From the NCBI RefSeq assembly GCF_958295425.1, contig NC_081145.1:496001-560000 (forward strand): a stretch of 64,000 nt of DNA, given 5' to 3'. Below are positions 1 to 10,655 of the stretch, piece after piece. The notes under the pieces were generated by a model, which saw nothing but the letters and a program-made list of their open reading frames with translations, ran no database searches and was not told where the DNA came from. This stretch comes from Solea solea. Lineage: Eukaryota; Chordata; Actinopteri; Pleuronectiformes; Soleidae. Position 1 is the stretch's first letter. The number at the start of each line of letters is the position of its first letter. The translations under genes were made by a program, and so were the position numbers.

Positions 1-88
1 TCAACCGTAGAAGAAGAAGAACTACTCTCGTTGTAGCTGCTGAGATGCAGAGCATCCACCGTGCCAGAGGGGGAGCTGTGTATCTGAG
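1..88 (-). repeat. Fragment of a DNA-transposon-like repeat, inverted copy
   Basis: This stretch is the near-exact reverse complement of 35068-35157, which lies inside a repeat with inverted ends at 34813-35409. The match stops at about position 88, where the two sequences diverge. The window edge cuts the other side. It lies in the dnaaf4 intron upstream of the first visible exon. Confidence 0.7.
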
Positions 89-962
89 AGCAGCAGGAGG
101 CAGCCCCAGCGAGCTCAGAAATGGAGCGACTGTCATGAGGCGTTTGTGCAAAACTGAGGAAAAACTGCAGAAAAAGTGTGGGTGTTGAACCCTCTCACCG
201 GGAAAAGTGTGGCTGTTAAAACACCCACATCCCCCACGGGTGTGACTAAAATTATGTTTAACACGTTGTTATTGTTCCTAATAATATGATCATGAGTCTG
301 CAGGTTTATTTAATATTTGATGATTATTATATTTACCATAAATTGTAATTATAATAAGTTAGCTTTATTTTTAAACCACCTACAAAAACTGTTAGAAATG
401 TGAACTTTGAAATTTAAACAAAAATATAAAGCATAGCAATAAGACCACAAATCATATTCATGGTTAATATTCAATGGATCATAAAAGTACTTGTTATTTT
501 GTGTTATAATGTTATTTTTATTATTTTCTTGGACTATAATATATAAAATCCCTGAGTCATGTGACAGTGATTATCATACAGTTGATCAGTGAATGGAAGA
601 AAACAACATCATTCCTGTAACAACACATATAAACTAATATTCACGGTCAATTAAATGAACCATTAAATTGATCATTTTAACCTGTAATGACATTATTATA
701 CTTTTCACTTTACTGTATTCACTATTGTTGGTTTTGACATTAATTTACAAATCCATGGTTTAAAGCCTGAAGGTAGCGTGACATCAGTATTCATGAAATC
801 CACTTGCGCACGTCAGTAGTGTACTCCCATCATGCCTTTCACTCCATAGGAATGAACGGAGCCAAAGGGGCGGAGCTCTATCCAGGTCTTATAATACATC
901 CGTGGTTGAACCTCGTCAGAGCAGGAACTATAAAAATGACTGAAGTTCATCTCTCTGCACAG
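89..962. other. Intronic sequence without recognised feature
   Basis: AT-rich sequence upstream of the first visible dnaaf4 exon. The N-terminal part of the CS domain encoded by the preceding exon in other vertebrates was looked for here and not found, so that exon is probably outside the window. The stretch ends in a pyrimidine-rich tract and AG that form the splice acceptor at 961-962. Confidence 0.5.
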
Positions 963-1110
963 GTTCATTTTCCTCCGTTCCTGTTCGAAGTGTTTCTCTT
1001 TGAAGCCGTCGACGACGGTAGGAGCTCAGTGAAGATCGGAAACGGAGTCGCCATCTTTAGTTTGATGAAGAAAACCGAGAAAACCTGGGACCATCTGATG
1101 ATGATGTCAT
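963..1110 (+). CDS. dnaaf4: dnaaf4 exon: CS-domain end
   Basis: The acceptor is CTCTCTGCACAG and the donor is GTAAGAG. It starts in phase 0 and leaves one base. It encodes [16 protein letters not shown] followed by a region around [14 protein letters not shown], which lines up with the second half of the DNAAF4 CS (p23-like) domain. Confidence 0.92.
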
Positions 1111-4100
1111 GTAAGAGCATGGAGCCGCGGAACAAACAGCTCACAAATGTCACACTCTCATCAAACACTTTTTTCATCTTCTCCATTCAGTCATGTTGCA
1201 CAATAAATCTAAAAAGAATTATCTCTGGGCTCGGAAAGAGAAAACAATTCAGCTTAGCATTAGCACCAGGAGATTACATTAGCACCAGGACATTACACTA
1301 CATTAGCACCAGGAGATTACATCTGCACCAGGACATTACATTAGCACCAGGAGATTACATTTGCACCAGGACATTACACTACATTAGCACCAGGAGATTA
1401 CATCTGCATCAGGACATTACATTAGCACCAGGACATTACACTACATTAGCACCAGGAGATTACATCTGCACCAGGACATTACATTAGCACCAGGAGATTA
1501 CATTTGCACCAGGACATTACACTACATTAGCACCAGGAGATTACATCTGCATCAGGACATTACATTAGCACCAGGACATTACACTACATTAGCACCAGGA
1601 GATTACATCTGCACCAGGACATTACATTAGCACCAGGAGATTACATTAGCACCAGGAGATTACATCTGCATCAGGACATTACATTAGCACCAGGACATTA
1701 CACTACATTAGCACCAGGAGATTACATCTGCACCAGGACATTACATTAGCACCAGGAGATTACATTTGCACCAGGACATTACACTACATTAGCACCAGGA
1801 GATTACATTAGCACCAGTACATTACATTAGCACCAGGAGATTACATTAGCACAAGGACATTATATTAGCACCAGGAAATTGCATTAGCACGAGGACATTA
1901 CATCAGCATGAGGACATTACATTAGCACCAGGAGATTACGTTAGCACCAGGACATTACATTACATTAGCACCAGGAGATTACATCTGCATCAGGACATTA
2001 CAATAGCACGAGGACATTACATTAGCACCAGGAGATTACATTAGCACCAGGACACTATATTAGCACCAGGAGATTACATCTGCACCAGGACATTACATTA
2101 GCACCAGGAGATTACATTTGCACCAGGACATTACAATAGCACGAGGACATTACATTAGCACCAGGAGATTACATTAGCACCAGGACATTACATTAGCACC
2201 AGGAGATTGGTTATCTTAGCATTATCACCAGGGGAGTGGTTAGCTTAGCATTAGCACCAGGAGATTGGTTATTTTAGCATTATCACCAGGGGAGTGGTTA
2301 GCTTAGCATTAGCATCAGGGGAGTGGTTAACTTAGTATTAGCACCAGGATAATGGTTAGTTTAGCAATAGCCCCAGGAGAGTTGTTAGCTTAACATTAGC
2401 ACCAGAATAGCTGTTAGCTTAGCATTAGCATCAGGATATTGGTTAGCTTAGCACCAGAATAGTGGTTCGCTCATGCGACGACTGAGTTACATAGGCTCAG
2501 TCTTAAGTTGCATTGTCTTTCCATCGACAGTGGGAGTGAAGTCACCTATGAGTTGATTTGTTTCAGGTGATAAAGAAGCGAAGCGCCAGATGAGAGAGCG
2601 AGCTCTGCACAAACACCACGAGAAGCTCACAGCGCTGTCCATGTCCAACATGGAGACACTGAGAGCCCGGAAGACATTTCTGTTGGAGACAATGATGAAG
2701 GTACGAACATGCGCACGCACGTACACACACTCTCACTCTCATACACACACTGTGTTTAACTGTCTCAGCTGGAACGTGAGGGCGCTGACAGAGTTCAGAA
2801 GATGAAGGACACGGAGCGTGAGAAGACGATGGCCGAGCTGGAGGCGTGGCAGCAAACACGCAAACAAACAGCAGGAGAAGAAGAAAACGACACCAACAAC
2901 GACAAGGACCCGACAGAGAGGACAGGAAGTGGAAACATGCGACCGGGTTTGTAGTTTCCTGTGTGGTTGAATTTCCTCCAGATTCTTGTTGGTTTTGTTT
3001 GTTAACACTCGTTCAAACTGGTTCAAACTGGTTAAGATTGGTTCAAACTGATTCAAACTGGTTCAGACTGGTTTAAACAGGTTGGACTGGTTCAGACCAG
3101 TTCAAACTGGTTCAGACTGGTATAAACATTCAGATTGGTTCAGGTTCACTGGTTCAGACTGGTTCAAACCAGTTGGGCTGGTTCAGACCGGTTCAAACTG
3201 GTCCAAACTGAACCAGTTTAAACCAAGACTGATTCAAACTGCTTCAAACTGGTTCACAGGTGAAACAGGAAGTGCAGCAGCAAAGTGCAAGAAAAAAGAG
3301 GCGGAGCTTCCATCTCCAAGATGGGCGGGACACATTGGAGTGACGTTTACGCCTCGGGTTTTTCCAACAGCTCTACGAGAATCACGAGTGCAGGAGGAAG
3401 AGGAAGTGAGTCATCACTAGAGGAAAGAAGGGCTTAAAGGGATAGTCCAGGGTTTTTTGAAGTGTGTCTCAGGTCAGTTCTCAGCAGCAGGAGGCGCTCA
3501 AAGTACTGTCAGCTCTGACTGTGTCAGAACCAGTGGTGTCGTCTCTGGTCACAGAAACAGAACCAAACAAACAGTCTCGAAACACTGTAGGACCTATGCC
3601 AGGCCTGTATGTGGCGCTGTAACACTGAACAGAACCAGAGAAGAAGACGTTGAGCATGTGTGCTGTGTTTTTATTTTTTATTCAAATAAGTAAAAAATCA
3701 CAGAAAAAATAACTAAAATGAAAAAACTAAAACTGTGTGTGTGTGTGTGCGCATGTGTTCAGTGGCTGAGGAAACAGGCTGAGACTCGTCGTTCATTCAG
3801 AACTCAACAGGAAGTGGAGGATGTGAACGAGGAGCAGCAGAATCCTGATTGGCTGAAGGATAAAGGAGAGTCAGTGGAGATTCACCAAAGCAATGCAAAA
3901 CACACTCATTTTTGTTTGAGCTTCTCAGAACTCAGTGAACTCTCTTTTTCACAGTCGATGTTTTGCAGCAGGAGATTATCTGAGCGCAGTCAACGCCTAC
4001 AGCGCCGCCATCAGGTTGAACCCAAGCATGGCGGCGCTGTTCTCCAACAGAGCAGCGTGTCACCTGAAACTGAGGAACCTGCACAAGAGCATCAAGGACT

Positions 4101-4254
4101 CCTCCCAGGTCTGAACCTTCGTTCACCTGCACGCAGGCCACGCCCCCTCACCAGAACACATGAGAATGTGCAAAAATAATCTGGCCTTTTATTCACACAG
4201 AAGCAGTTTTATAAAATGTAAAAAAATTAGAGCCAGTGAATGGTATTTTTATTC

Positions 4255-4304
<50 letters not shown>

Positions 4305-7300
4305 ATATACATATAAATACAGGCCCGGGTTAACAATGACCGCCATTGGTGCCGATAACCTACAGGGTAACAGTGAAAATTGGGCGTGGGGTCGAAGTAG
4401 AAGGAGGAGAGGAGAAAGGCGGGTTCAGAAAGAGAGAGAAAAGAGGAAAGGCAAGAGTCTGGGACTGAGAGTAGGGACTGAATATTGGGACAATGACGGG
4501 AAATGCTAGAGAGTTGATTGACATGATGCAGAGAAGGAAGGTGGATATACTGTGTGTCCAGGAGACCAGGTGGAAAGGTAGCAAGGCGAGAAGCTTAGGG
4601 GCAGGTTTTAAGTTGTACTACTATGGTATTGATAGGAAGAGAGGTGGGATGTGAATTAGAGAAGAAGGAAATATTCTGGAGTGAGTTAGATGAAGAATAT
4701 CCCCAGGGGTGAGAGAGTGGTAATTGGTGCAGACTTCAATAGACATGTTGGTGCAGGAAATATAGGTGATGAAGAAGTGATGGGCAGACACACAGAGGTA
4801 CAGATGGTGGTAGACTTTGCAAAAAGGATGGAAACGGCTGTAGTGAATACTTTTTTCCAGAAGAGGCATGAGCATAGGGTGACTTATAAGAGTGGAAGTA
4901 GGAGCACACAGGTAGACTACATCTGGTATAGACGATGTAATCTGAAGGAGATCAATGACTGCAAAGTAGTGATGGGTGAGAGTGTAGCAAGTCAGCATAG
5001 GATGGTGGTTTGCAGGATGAAACCACCACCAGTGATAAGGAAGACGAAGAGGACAAAGGCAGAACAAAGGACAAAGTGGTGGAAGCTGAAAAGAGAGGAC
5101 TGTTCTGTGGCTTTCAGGGAGGAGTTGAGAAAGAATCTGGGTGGTCATGGAGAGCTCCCAGATGACTGGACAACTACAGCTAATGTAATCAGGGAGACAG
5201 GTAGGAGAGTACTTGGTGTGTCGTCTGGAAGGAAAGTAGATAAGGAGACTTGGTGGTGGAATGGGGAAGTGCAGGAGTATATAAAGAGAAAGAGGGTAGC
5301 AAAGAAAAAGTGGGACAGTGAGGAGACTGAAGAGAGCAGACAGGAGTACAGGGAGATGCAGCACAAGGTAAAGGTAGAGGTGGCAAAGGCCAAACAAAGG
5401 GCGTATGATGACTTGTATGCTAGGTTGGAAAGTAAGGAGTGAGAGAATGATTTATACAGGTTGGCAAAACAGAGAGATAGAGATGGGAAAGACGTCCAGC
5501 AGGTTCGGGTGATTAAGGATAGAGAGGGACATGTGTTGACAGGTGCCACAGAAGTAATGGGAAGATGGAAAGAGTACTTTGAAGAGCTAATGAATGAGGA
5601 CAATGAAAGAGAGCAAAGGGTAGAAGAGGTGACTACTGTGAACCATGAAGTAGCAGAGATTAGTAAAGCTGAAGTGAAGAGGATGAAGAATGGAAAGGCA
5701 GTTGGTCCTGATGATATACCTGTGGAGGTATGGAAGTGTCTAGGAGAGGAGGCAGTAGAGTTTCTGCTTAGACTATTCAACAGGATCTTAGAGTGAGGGG
5801 ATGCCTGAGGAATGGAGAAGAAGTGTGATGGTGCCCATTTTTAAGAATAAGGGAGATGTTCAGAATTGCAGTAACTATAGAGGAATAAAGTTGATGAGCC
5901 ATACAATGAAGTTATGGGAAAGAGTAGTGGAAACTAGACTGAGGGCAGAAGTCAGCATCTGTGAGCAACAGTATGGTTTCATGCCTAGAAAGAGTACTAC
6001 AGATGCAGTATTTGCTTTAAGAATGCTGGTAGAGAAATACAGAGAAGGTCAGAGGGAGCTGCATTGTGCCTTTGTAGATCTGGAAAAAGAGAGAGGAACT
6101 ATGGTACTGTATGAGGAAGTCTGGAGTGGCAGAGAAGTATGTTAGACTGGTGCAGGACATGTATGCCAACTGTGAGACGGCGGTGAGGTGTGCTGTAGGT
6201 GTGACAGAGAAGTTCAAGGTGGAGGTGGGACTACATCAAGGTTCGGCTCTGAGTCCCTTCTTGTTTGCGGTGGTGATGGACAGACTGACAGATGAGGTTA
6301 GACAGGAATCTCCATGGACTATGATGTTTGCAGATGACATTGTGATCTGTGGTGAGAGCAGAGACCAGGTGGAGGAAAAGCTCCAGAGGTGGAGATATGC
6401 TCTAGAAAGGAGAGGAATGAAGGTTAGTCGCAGCAAGACAGAATATATGTGTGTGAATGAGAGGAACCCAAGTGGAACCATGAGGCTACAGGGAGTGGAG
6501 ATAAAGAAGGTGGAGGATTTGAAGTATTTAGGGTCAACAGTCCAGAGCAGTGGAGATTGTGGAAAAGAGGTGAAGAAACATGTTCAAGCTGGTTGGAATG
6601 GGTGGAGAAAAGTGTCAGGGGTAATGTGTGATAAAAGAGTATCATCCAGAATGAAAGGAAAGATACACAAGACAGTGGTGAGACCAGCGATGCTGTATGG
6701 TCTAGAGACAGTGGCACTGAGGAAAAGACAGGAAGCAGAGCTGGAGGTAGCAGAGATGAAGATGTTGAGGTTCTCTTTGGGAGTGACGAAGATGGATAGG
6801 ATCAGGAATGAGTCAATCAGAGGAACAGCACATGTTAGATGTTTTGGAGATAAGGTCAGAGAGGCCAGAATGAGATGGTTTGGTCATGTACAGAGGAGGG
6901 ATAGTGAGTATATTGGTAGAAGGATGCTGGGGTTGGAACTGCCAGGCAGGAGGTCTAGAGGAAGACCAAAGAGAAGGTTTATGGATGTAGTGAAAGAGGA
7001 CATGAAGTTAGTTGGTGTGAGAGAGAGGGATACAGAGAACAGGGTGAGATGGAGGAGGTTAATTTGCTGTGTCGACCCCTGAAGGGAGCAGCCCAAAGGA
7101 AAAGAAGAATATATATATGTACATCAGTGATGTAGTACTCAAGTCCGGTCTCTGATTTCTGCTTTCTCAGACTCATCTCGGACTCGTTCCTTCAAAGACT
7201 CGTTCTTTACTCTGACTCGGACCACAGTGGGAGGAGAAGGACTCGTAATTTCAGACCGAGTCCATGTTATGTCCTAACTATGATTAAAAAAGTCAGCGTG

Positions 7301-8653
7301 GGCTTAACATGTTGATGACAGAGCAGCACTGTTGAAGCAGTTTATAAAAATTGGCAGAAAATGATGTATGTGGTAGGGATTTTATTAATGATAGTAAAAG
7401 CATAGTCCATATTAAGACGTTAAGACTGCTCCTCTAAACAATTCCCAATCTAGCTTAGTCTGTAGGCCTAACTGTTGATTTTTAACTGGGGTGATACTAA
7501 ATCATGAATATGAAAACTGACATGTTTTTATGGTCTTGGTCTCGACTCGATCTCGACTTCTAAAGGACTCGGTCTTGACTCGGACTCCGCATAGGTGGTC
7601 TCGTCCCCATCACTGATACATATACATATATACTGTATATATACACACACACATTTATATATATATACACATATATATATATACTGTATATTGGTATTTA
7701 TCTCCCTGTTAAACAGGAAACTGAAGTTTGTAAACCACTCACTCTCCCACACCAAAGCTCATATGTAGAGAAGCCCAGCAGCACAGGGCTTATATAAACC
7801 TGAACTATACCCTCAATATATCTTTTGGTACTGACTGTAGTGTGTGTGTGTGTCTCTGCAGGCTCTTCACCTGATGACCCCCCCTGTAACTGCAAACGCA
7901 GCGTCTAGAGCCAAAGCTCATGTTCGTCGAGGAGCAGCGTTCTGTGAGCTGCAGCTCTACGACCAAGGTCTGAACACAGATTCAGACAAATACAGAAAGA
8001 TATATATACATATATACTGTATATACACAGTATACTGTATATATATACTGTGTGTATACAGTATATATACTGTATATAGTGTATTGGTAAAGTGAAGACA
8101 TTTTTGGTAAAGTGGGGACATTTTTGTAAAGTGAAGACATTATTGTAAATTGAAGACAATTTTGTAAAGTGAGGACATTTTTGTATATTGAGGACATTTT
8201 TATAAAGTGAAGACATTTTTGTAAAGTGAGGACATCTTTGTATAGAGTACATTTTGTAAAGTGTGAGGACATTTTGTATACTGAAGACATTTTTGGTAAA
8301 GTGAAGACATTTTTGGTAAATTGAAGACATTTTGTAAAGTGAAGACATTTTGTAAAGGGTAGACATTATTGTATAGTGAGGACATTTTTGTAAAGTGAAG
8401 ACATTATTGTATAGGGAGGACCTTTTGTAAAGTGAAGACATTAATGTATAGGGAGGACATTTTTGTAAAGTGAAGACATTATTGTATAGGGAGGACCTTT
8501 TGTAAAGTTAAGACATTGTATAGTGAGGACATTTTGGTCCTCACGTTAAACCCATAAAAATGTTCTTCAGGGTTAGGAACTGGTTTTAGGGTCAGAATTC
8601 GGTAAAAGTAAGGGTAAGGGGCTAGAGAATGCATTATGTCTATGAATGCTATG

Positions 8654-8684
<31 letters not shown>

Positions 8685-8811
8685 CTCAGGTCTGCAGGAT
8701 TACGAGGCTGCTCTGAAGATTCACCCTGACATTGAAGATCTGCACAGAGACACACAGACCATACGAGACATGATGAAAGGACATGTCACACACACACACA
8801 CCATAAAGTGA
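963..8811 (+). CDS. dnaaf4: Dynein axonemal assembly factor 4 (DYX1C1), 5'-partial, eight exons
   Basis: DNAAF4 is a cytoplasmic co-chaperone-like factor that works with HSP90/HSP70 to preassemble the dynein arms of motile cilia; that role is family knowledge. Coding exons read 963-1110, 2567-2700, 2769-2946, 3260-3405, 3763-3869, 3955-4108, 7862-7967 and 8690-8811. All have GT/AG borders, and the phases join without a break into 364 residues plus stop. Seen in order: the end of the CS domain ([14 protein letters not shown]), a charged coiled coil, the conserved linker [20 protein letters not shown], then the TPR domain ([44 protein letters not shown]). Human DNAAF4 is about 420 residues, so about 45 N-terminal residues lie upstream of the window. 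The final residues (HTHTIK) come from a CA repeat. The TPR exons are split by an intron of about 3.8 kb holding an RTE LINE. The ortholog call is firm; the 2946 donor (GTTTGT) is the weakest junction. Confidence 0.93.
1247..2215. repeat. 19-bp minisatellite in dnaaf4 intron
   Basis: About 50 tandem copies of a 19-bp unit close to ACATTAGCACCAGGAGATT, alternating with ACATCTGCACCAGGACATT variants and with occasional 5-bp CACTA insertions. A degenerate, longer-period continuation (TTAGCATTAGCACCAGG units) runs to about 2470. Any open frame across it is a by-product of the repeat. Confidence 0.9.
2216..2470. repeat. Diverged longer-period extension of the 19-bp minisatellite
   Basis: Units built on GGTTAGCTTAGCATTAGCACCAGGAGA, with a period near 30 bp, directly follow the 19-bp array. 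They share the TTAGCACCAGGA core, so they look like an older, partly decayed edge of the same array. Confidence 0.75.
2567..2700 (+). CDS. dnaaf4: dnaaf4 exon: start of coiled coil
   Basis: The acceptor is TTTGTTTCAG and the donor is GTACGA. One base from the previous exon plus 134 nt gives a clean phase-0 end. The encoded [20 protein letters not shown] and following residues are highly charged and predicted helical, as in the family. Confidence 0.85.
2769..2946 (+). CDS. dnaaf4: dnaaf4 exon: coiled coil
   Basis: The acceptor is ACTGTCTCAG. It encodes [16 protein letters not shown] and [13 protein letters not shown], similar to the human coiled-coil segment with LEAWKEYQRK. The donor was chosen at CCGG/GTTTGT because it alone leaves the one base needed by the next exon. 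That donor is weak, so the 3' edge is less certain. Confidence 0.75.
3008..3255. repeat. 10-bp minisatellite (GGTTCAAACT)
   Basis: About 25 degenerate copies of GGTTCAAACT / GGTTCAGACT fill most of the short intron between two dnaaf4 exons, ending at the acceptor TTCACAG at 3259. Confidence 0.88.
3260..3405 (+). CDS. dnaaf4: dnaaf4 exon: conserved linker before TPR
   Basis: It encodes [19 protein letters not shown] followed by an acidic RVQEEEE. This is nearly identical to the human linker and is the strongest single identifier of the gene in this window. The donor is GAA/GTGAGT, and the exon ends in phase 0. Confidence 0.93.
3763..3869 (+). CDS. dnaaf4: dnaaf4 exon: WLKDKG segment
   Basis: The acceptor follows a TG tract (GTGTTCAG). 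It encodes [17 protein letters not shown], then NPDWLKDKG, matching the family. The donor GTCAGT leaves two bases, which completes an Asp codon with the next exon. Confidence 0.88.
3955..4108 (+). CDS. dnaaf4: dnaaf4 exon: first TPR helices
   Basis: The acceptor is CTTTTTCACAG and the donor is CAG/GTCTGA. The correct frame reads [20 protein letters not shown] and [19 protein letters not shown], classical TPR repeats that in DNAAF4 contact chaperones. Longer open frames in the other phases here are not the coding frame. Confidence 0.93.
4109..4330. other. Intron start with TA microsatellite
   Basis: Unique-looking sequence, then an (AT)n tract with ATAC interruptions at about 4256-4316, which abuts the left edge of the RTE element. 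Confidence 0.6.
4494..5442 (+). pseudogene. RTE LINE endonuclease region (decayed)
   Basis: It starts with a methionine at 4494 followed by [10 protein letters not shown], the catalytic-Glu motif of AP-type endonucleases. A gap or frameshift near 4640-4690 follows, then [12 protein letters not shown] (Asp/Asn motif) in the frame open from 4690 to 5442, VDYIWYRR, and ASQHRMVV where the usual motif is SDH. The downstream part ([12 protein letters not shown] and a basic linker) leads into the reverse transcriptase. A stop at 5440-5442 splits it from the RT. Confidence 0.85.
5461..7082 (+). pseudogene. RTE LINE reverse transcriptase region (decayed)
   Basis: Fingers and palm appear in broken frames: [18 protein letters not shown] (5461-5796), then after a frameshift [19 protein letters not shown] and [16 protein letters not shown] (5801-6145). 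About 20 bases lost near 6090 remove the residues after FVDLEK. The frame 6111-7082 then holds [13 protein letters not shown], the active-site MMFADDIVI and the C-terminal [11 protein letters not shown] and [11 protein letters not shown] motifs. The catalytic FADD is present, but the reading frame is broken at least twice. Confidence 0.88.
7125..7615. mobile_element. Non-autonomous hAT-like element with CAGTGATG ends
   Basis: The left end CAGTGATG (7125) and right end CATCACTG (7615) are inverted repeats. The 491-bp interior has inverted GACTCG-rich arms and no coding potential. It is a non-autonomous DNA transposon. The CAGTG termini suggest hAT, but an 8-bp target duplication is not clear because both flanks are TA/CA microsatellite. 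Confidence 0.6.
7616..7697. repeat. TA/CA compound microsatellite
   Basis: Alternating TATATA, ACACAC and TGTATATA blocks directly after the hAT-like element. Confidence 0.85.
7728..7764. repeat. Partial MITE terminal sequence
   Basis: The motif AAACCACTCACTCTCCCACA followed by CCAAAGCTCAT equals the inverted end of the MITE-like family seen complete at 50127-50399. Only this end is present here. Confidence 0.6.
7862..7967 (+). CDS. dnaaf4: dnaaf4 exon: TPR
   Basis: The acceptor is GTCTCTGCAG and the donor is CAAG/GTCTGA. It encodes [20 protein letters not shown] and [15 protein letters not shown], almost colinear with the human sequence (MPPVTDNANARMKAHVRRG). It leaves one base for the final exon. 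Confidence 0.95.
7990..8085. repeat. TATA-rich microsatellite
   Basis: Interrupted ATATAC/TGTATA repeats with local self-complementarity immediately after a dnaaf4 exon. Confidence 0.8.
8086..8530. repeat. 19-20-bp minisatellite (GTAAAGTGAAGACATTTTT)
   Basis: About 22 copies of a GTAAAGTGAGGACATTTTTG-type unit. The following 8530-8680 carries GTCCTCACG and a TTAGGG-like region seen in related fish repeats. The array is likely an internal expansion of that dispersed repeat. Confidence 0.85.
8690..8811 (+). CDS. dnaaf4: dnaaf4 last coding exon
   Basis: The acceptor is GTGTGTCTCAG. It encodes [20 protein letters not shown] (first codon shared with the previous exon) and IRDMMKG, ending HTHTIK and TGA. 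The start matches the human C-terminus ([13 protein letters not shown]). The CA-repeat-derived tail differs from mammals. Confidence 0.94.
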
Positions 8812-9126
8812 TGTGACAACATATCTATCACGTTTGGAAAAATGAGAGAACAACAACTCTACTGCAAAACATCGTTATTTATAGTTACAATGGAACGTGT
8901 GTACTTACATGCATACATGTGAAGTATTTCTACATAAATTTGAAGTACATACATGTGTGTAGTACATGTGTGTACATGTGTAGTACGTGTGTGTACTCTA
9001 CAGATTTTAAAAACAGTGAACACTACATAGTTGCAGAGGTGCAGAGCGCCCTCATGTTTCCAACAGTGAAATGTTTACTGTTGATGAGAAATGTTTGAAA
9101 AACATTTATTTTTAAAGAAAATTTAA

Positions 9127-9140
9127 AATAAATCAATAAA
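9127..9140 (+). terminator. dnaaf4 poly(A) signals
   Basis: Two AATAAA hexamers, at 9127-9132 and 9135-9140, lie about 320 bp after the dnaaf4 stop codon in an A-rich 3' UTR. They are the likely cleavage signals. Confidence 0.75.
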
Positions 9141-10400
9141 CATTTTTGAATGAATGAGTGACACGTGTTGTTATTCACTCACTTTTTAATGGATCCAATG
9201 ATTCTTTTTTTTTGGACAGGGTTAAAAAAAAGTTGATTAATAATTGATAAATCGACATCATCTGTCTAAAGCCAGGGACATTACGTATTTGGCCCAACTC
9301 AGAATGATTGTTGATGTGATGCAGTAAAGACTTTTGGACAAAGAGAGACAGTAGAGTTGGACGTTGTTGGATTATACAACACGTGTAAAATTGATTTTTG
9401 GTAATGTAGCCCCAGAAATACTACAAACTGTAGCTTTAATACATCCATAATATGTTTGAAAATAAATGCTAATGAGCGACGAACAAATATAATAAATATT
9501 TTTAAAAATGTCAAAGAAAAAAACTCCTCATCGCCTTCATTTATTCACATTTCTCCTAAAGTTTTCGTACGGTTCCCTGACAGTGGCGGCGTTCACGAGA
9601 CGTCACATGACCGCGCTTTGCTGCACTCGTACACAGCTGTGACGTCACTCTGAGAAATAAGATTGTTCATTGGAGCCATTGAATCAAATCAGATGTGGAA
9701 GAAAAGGATGTTGAGACATGGACTGAGGTCATCACACATTCTGCTGCAGACTGTAATGATAACTGTAGTTCATGACAGCTCCCGGCCACTGGGTGGCGTC
9801 TGTTCACTTTGATGGAGTCAGACAGACATTAATACACACGTAGGCAGGTGTCCTGTTAACATGTTTAGTTCATTCAAACCAAAACTCCTTTTATTTAACT
9901 GAAAACCACTTTTAGGTTCTCGACAGGAACAGGAAGTCGCTCGTGTCCTTTGTTGTTTTCAGGATTCTGATGAGCTAGCATGGCTCTCAGCTTCCTGTCA
10001 TACTGCCACCTATAGGTTTGATATGTTCATAATAGCGTTTGACGACATATTTCTGCAGGTTGATGGAGATGGAAACTTAGTGTGTATGATGTTATGATTC
10101 AAAAGAGACGAGCTGCTCTTATCTTCATTCGTCTGATATTAATGATTTACAGTAAATCCTGACAAAAGTGATTTGTTCTTTTTCTCAGAGCGTTACATAT
10201 TTTTATTGGTCTGTTCAAGTTATAAATGACTTTATAAAGCCACTTTGTTTGTAATATGTCAATCTTTTGATCTGCCACAATAATGTAATAATGAATTTAA
10301 ATGAAAATACATCAAGTTAATGTTTAGGTGAGATTAAAAAAGAGATTAATTAGGTTAATTAATTACAGATCATAATTAATTAATCTCTTAATTTTTTGAA
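9141..10400. other. Intergenic, no gene recognised
   Basis: There are no coding exons or repeats I can name. The only notable site is a perfect CRE palindrome TGACGTCA at 9640-9647, with a second ACGTCA at 9600-9605, so a regulatory element is possible but unsupported. Confidence 0.4.
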
Positions 10401-10404
10401 TAGC

Positions 10405-10655
10405 TTGACAGCACAAGCTGGTCTCTCCTCTTCCTCGATAATCGATCATCATCTCCTTGGTCTTCTCAGTATTTAAGGACAGATTATTTTCCTGACACCA
10501 GCTGAGCCACCTCTTCTCTGTAGGCTGTCTCTTCTCCACCAGTAATCAGCCCGATGATGGTGGTGTCGTCGGCGAACTTGATGATGGAGGTGTTGCTCTG
10601 GGAGGGGGCGCGGTCGTAGGTCTACAGGAGTGGACTGAGCACACAGCCTTGGGAG
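10405..10655 (-). mobile_element. CR1/Rex1-like LINE RT fragment
   Basis: Read on the - strand it gives a reverse-transcriptase piece with QGCVLSPLL, KFADDTTIIGLI (active site FADD) and EETAYREEVAQLV. It is short, has an in-frame stop, and has no ends. It directly abuts the hAT-like start at 10656. Confidence 0.75.

Larger units (their letters stand above)
4330..7115 (+). mobile_element. RTE-clade LINE, broken
   Basis: A non-LTR retrotransposon in the same orientation as dnaaf4, inside the intron between its TPR exons. It has an apurinic endonuclease, then reverse transcriptase and the RTE-type C-terminal region. It ends in CGACCCCTGAAGGGAGCAGC followed by a purine-rich AAAAGAAGAAT tail, typical of this group. 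It is close to full length (about 2.8 kb) but has several frameshifts and small deletions, so it cannot make an intact protein. The exact 5' edge is uncertain; coding similarity starts near 4494. Confidence 0.88.

Noticed and set aside
804..1487. Single long frame across the first dnaaf4 exon as a complete gene
   Set aside because: Only 963-1110 matches the CS domain and has splice borders. The left part is intron and the right part is the 19-bp minisatellite.
4621..5780. Long - strand frames opposite the RTE LINE
   Set aside because: They are shadows of the purine-biased LINE coding strand. The + strand carries the recognised endonuclease and RT motifs.
9640..9647. CRE palindrome TGACGTCA as a promoter
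   Set aside because: No adjacent exon, TATA box or other promoter element could be paired with it. A single 8-bp site is too weak.
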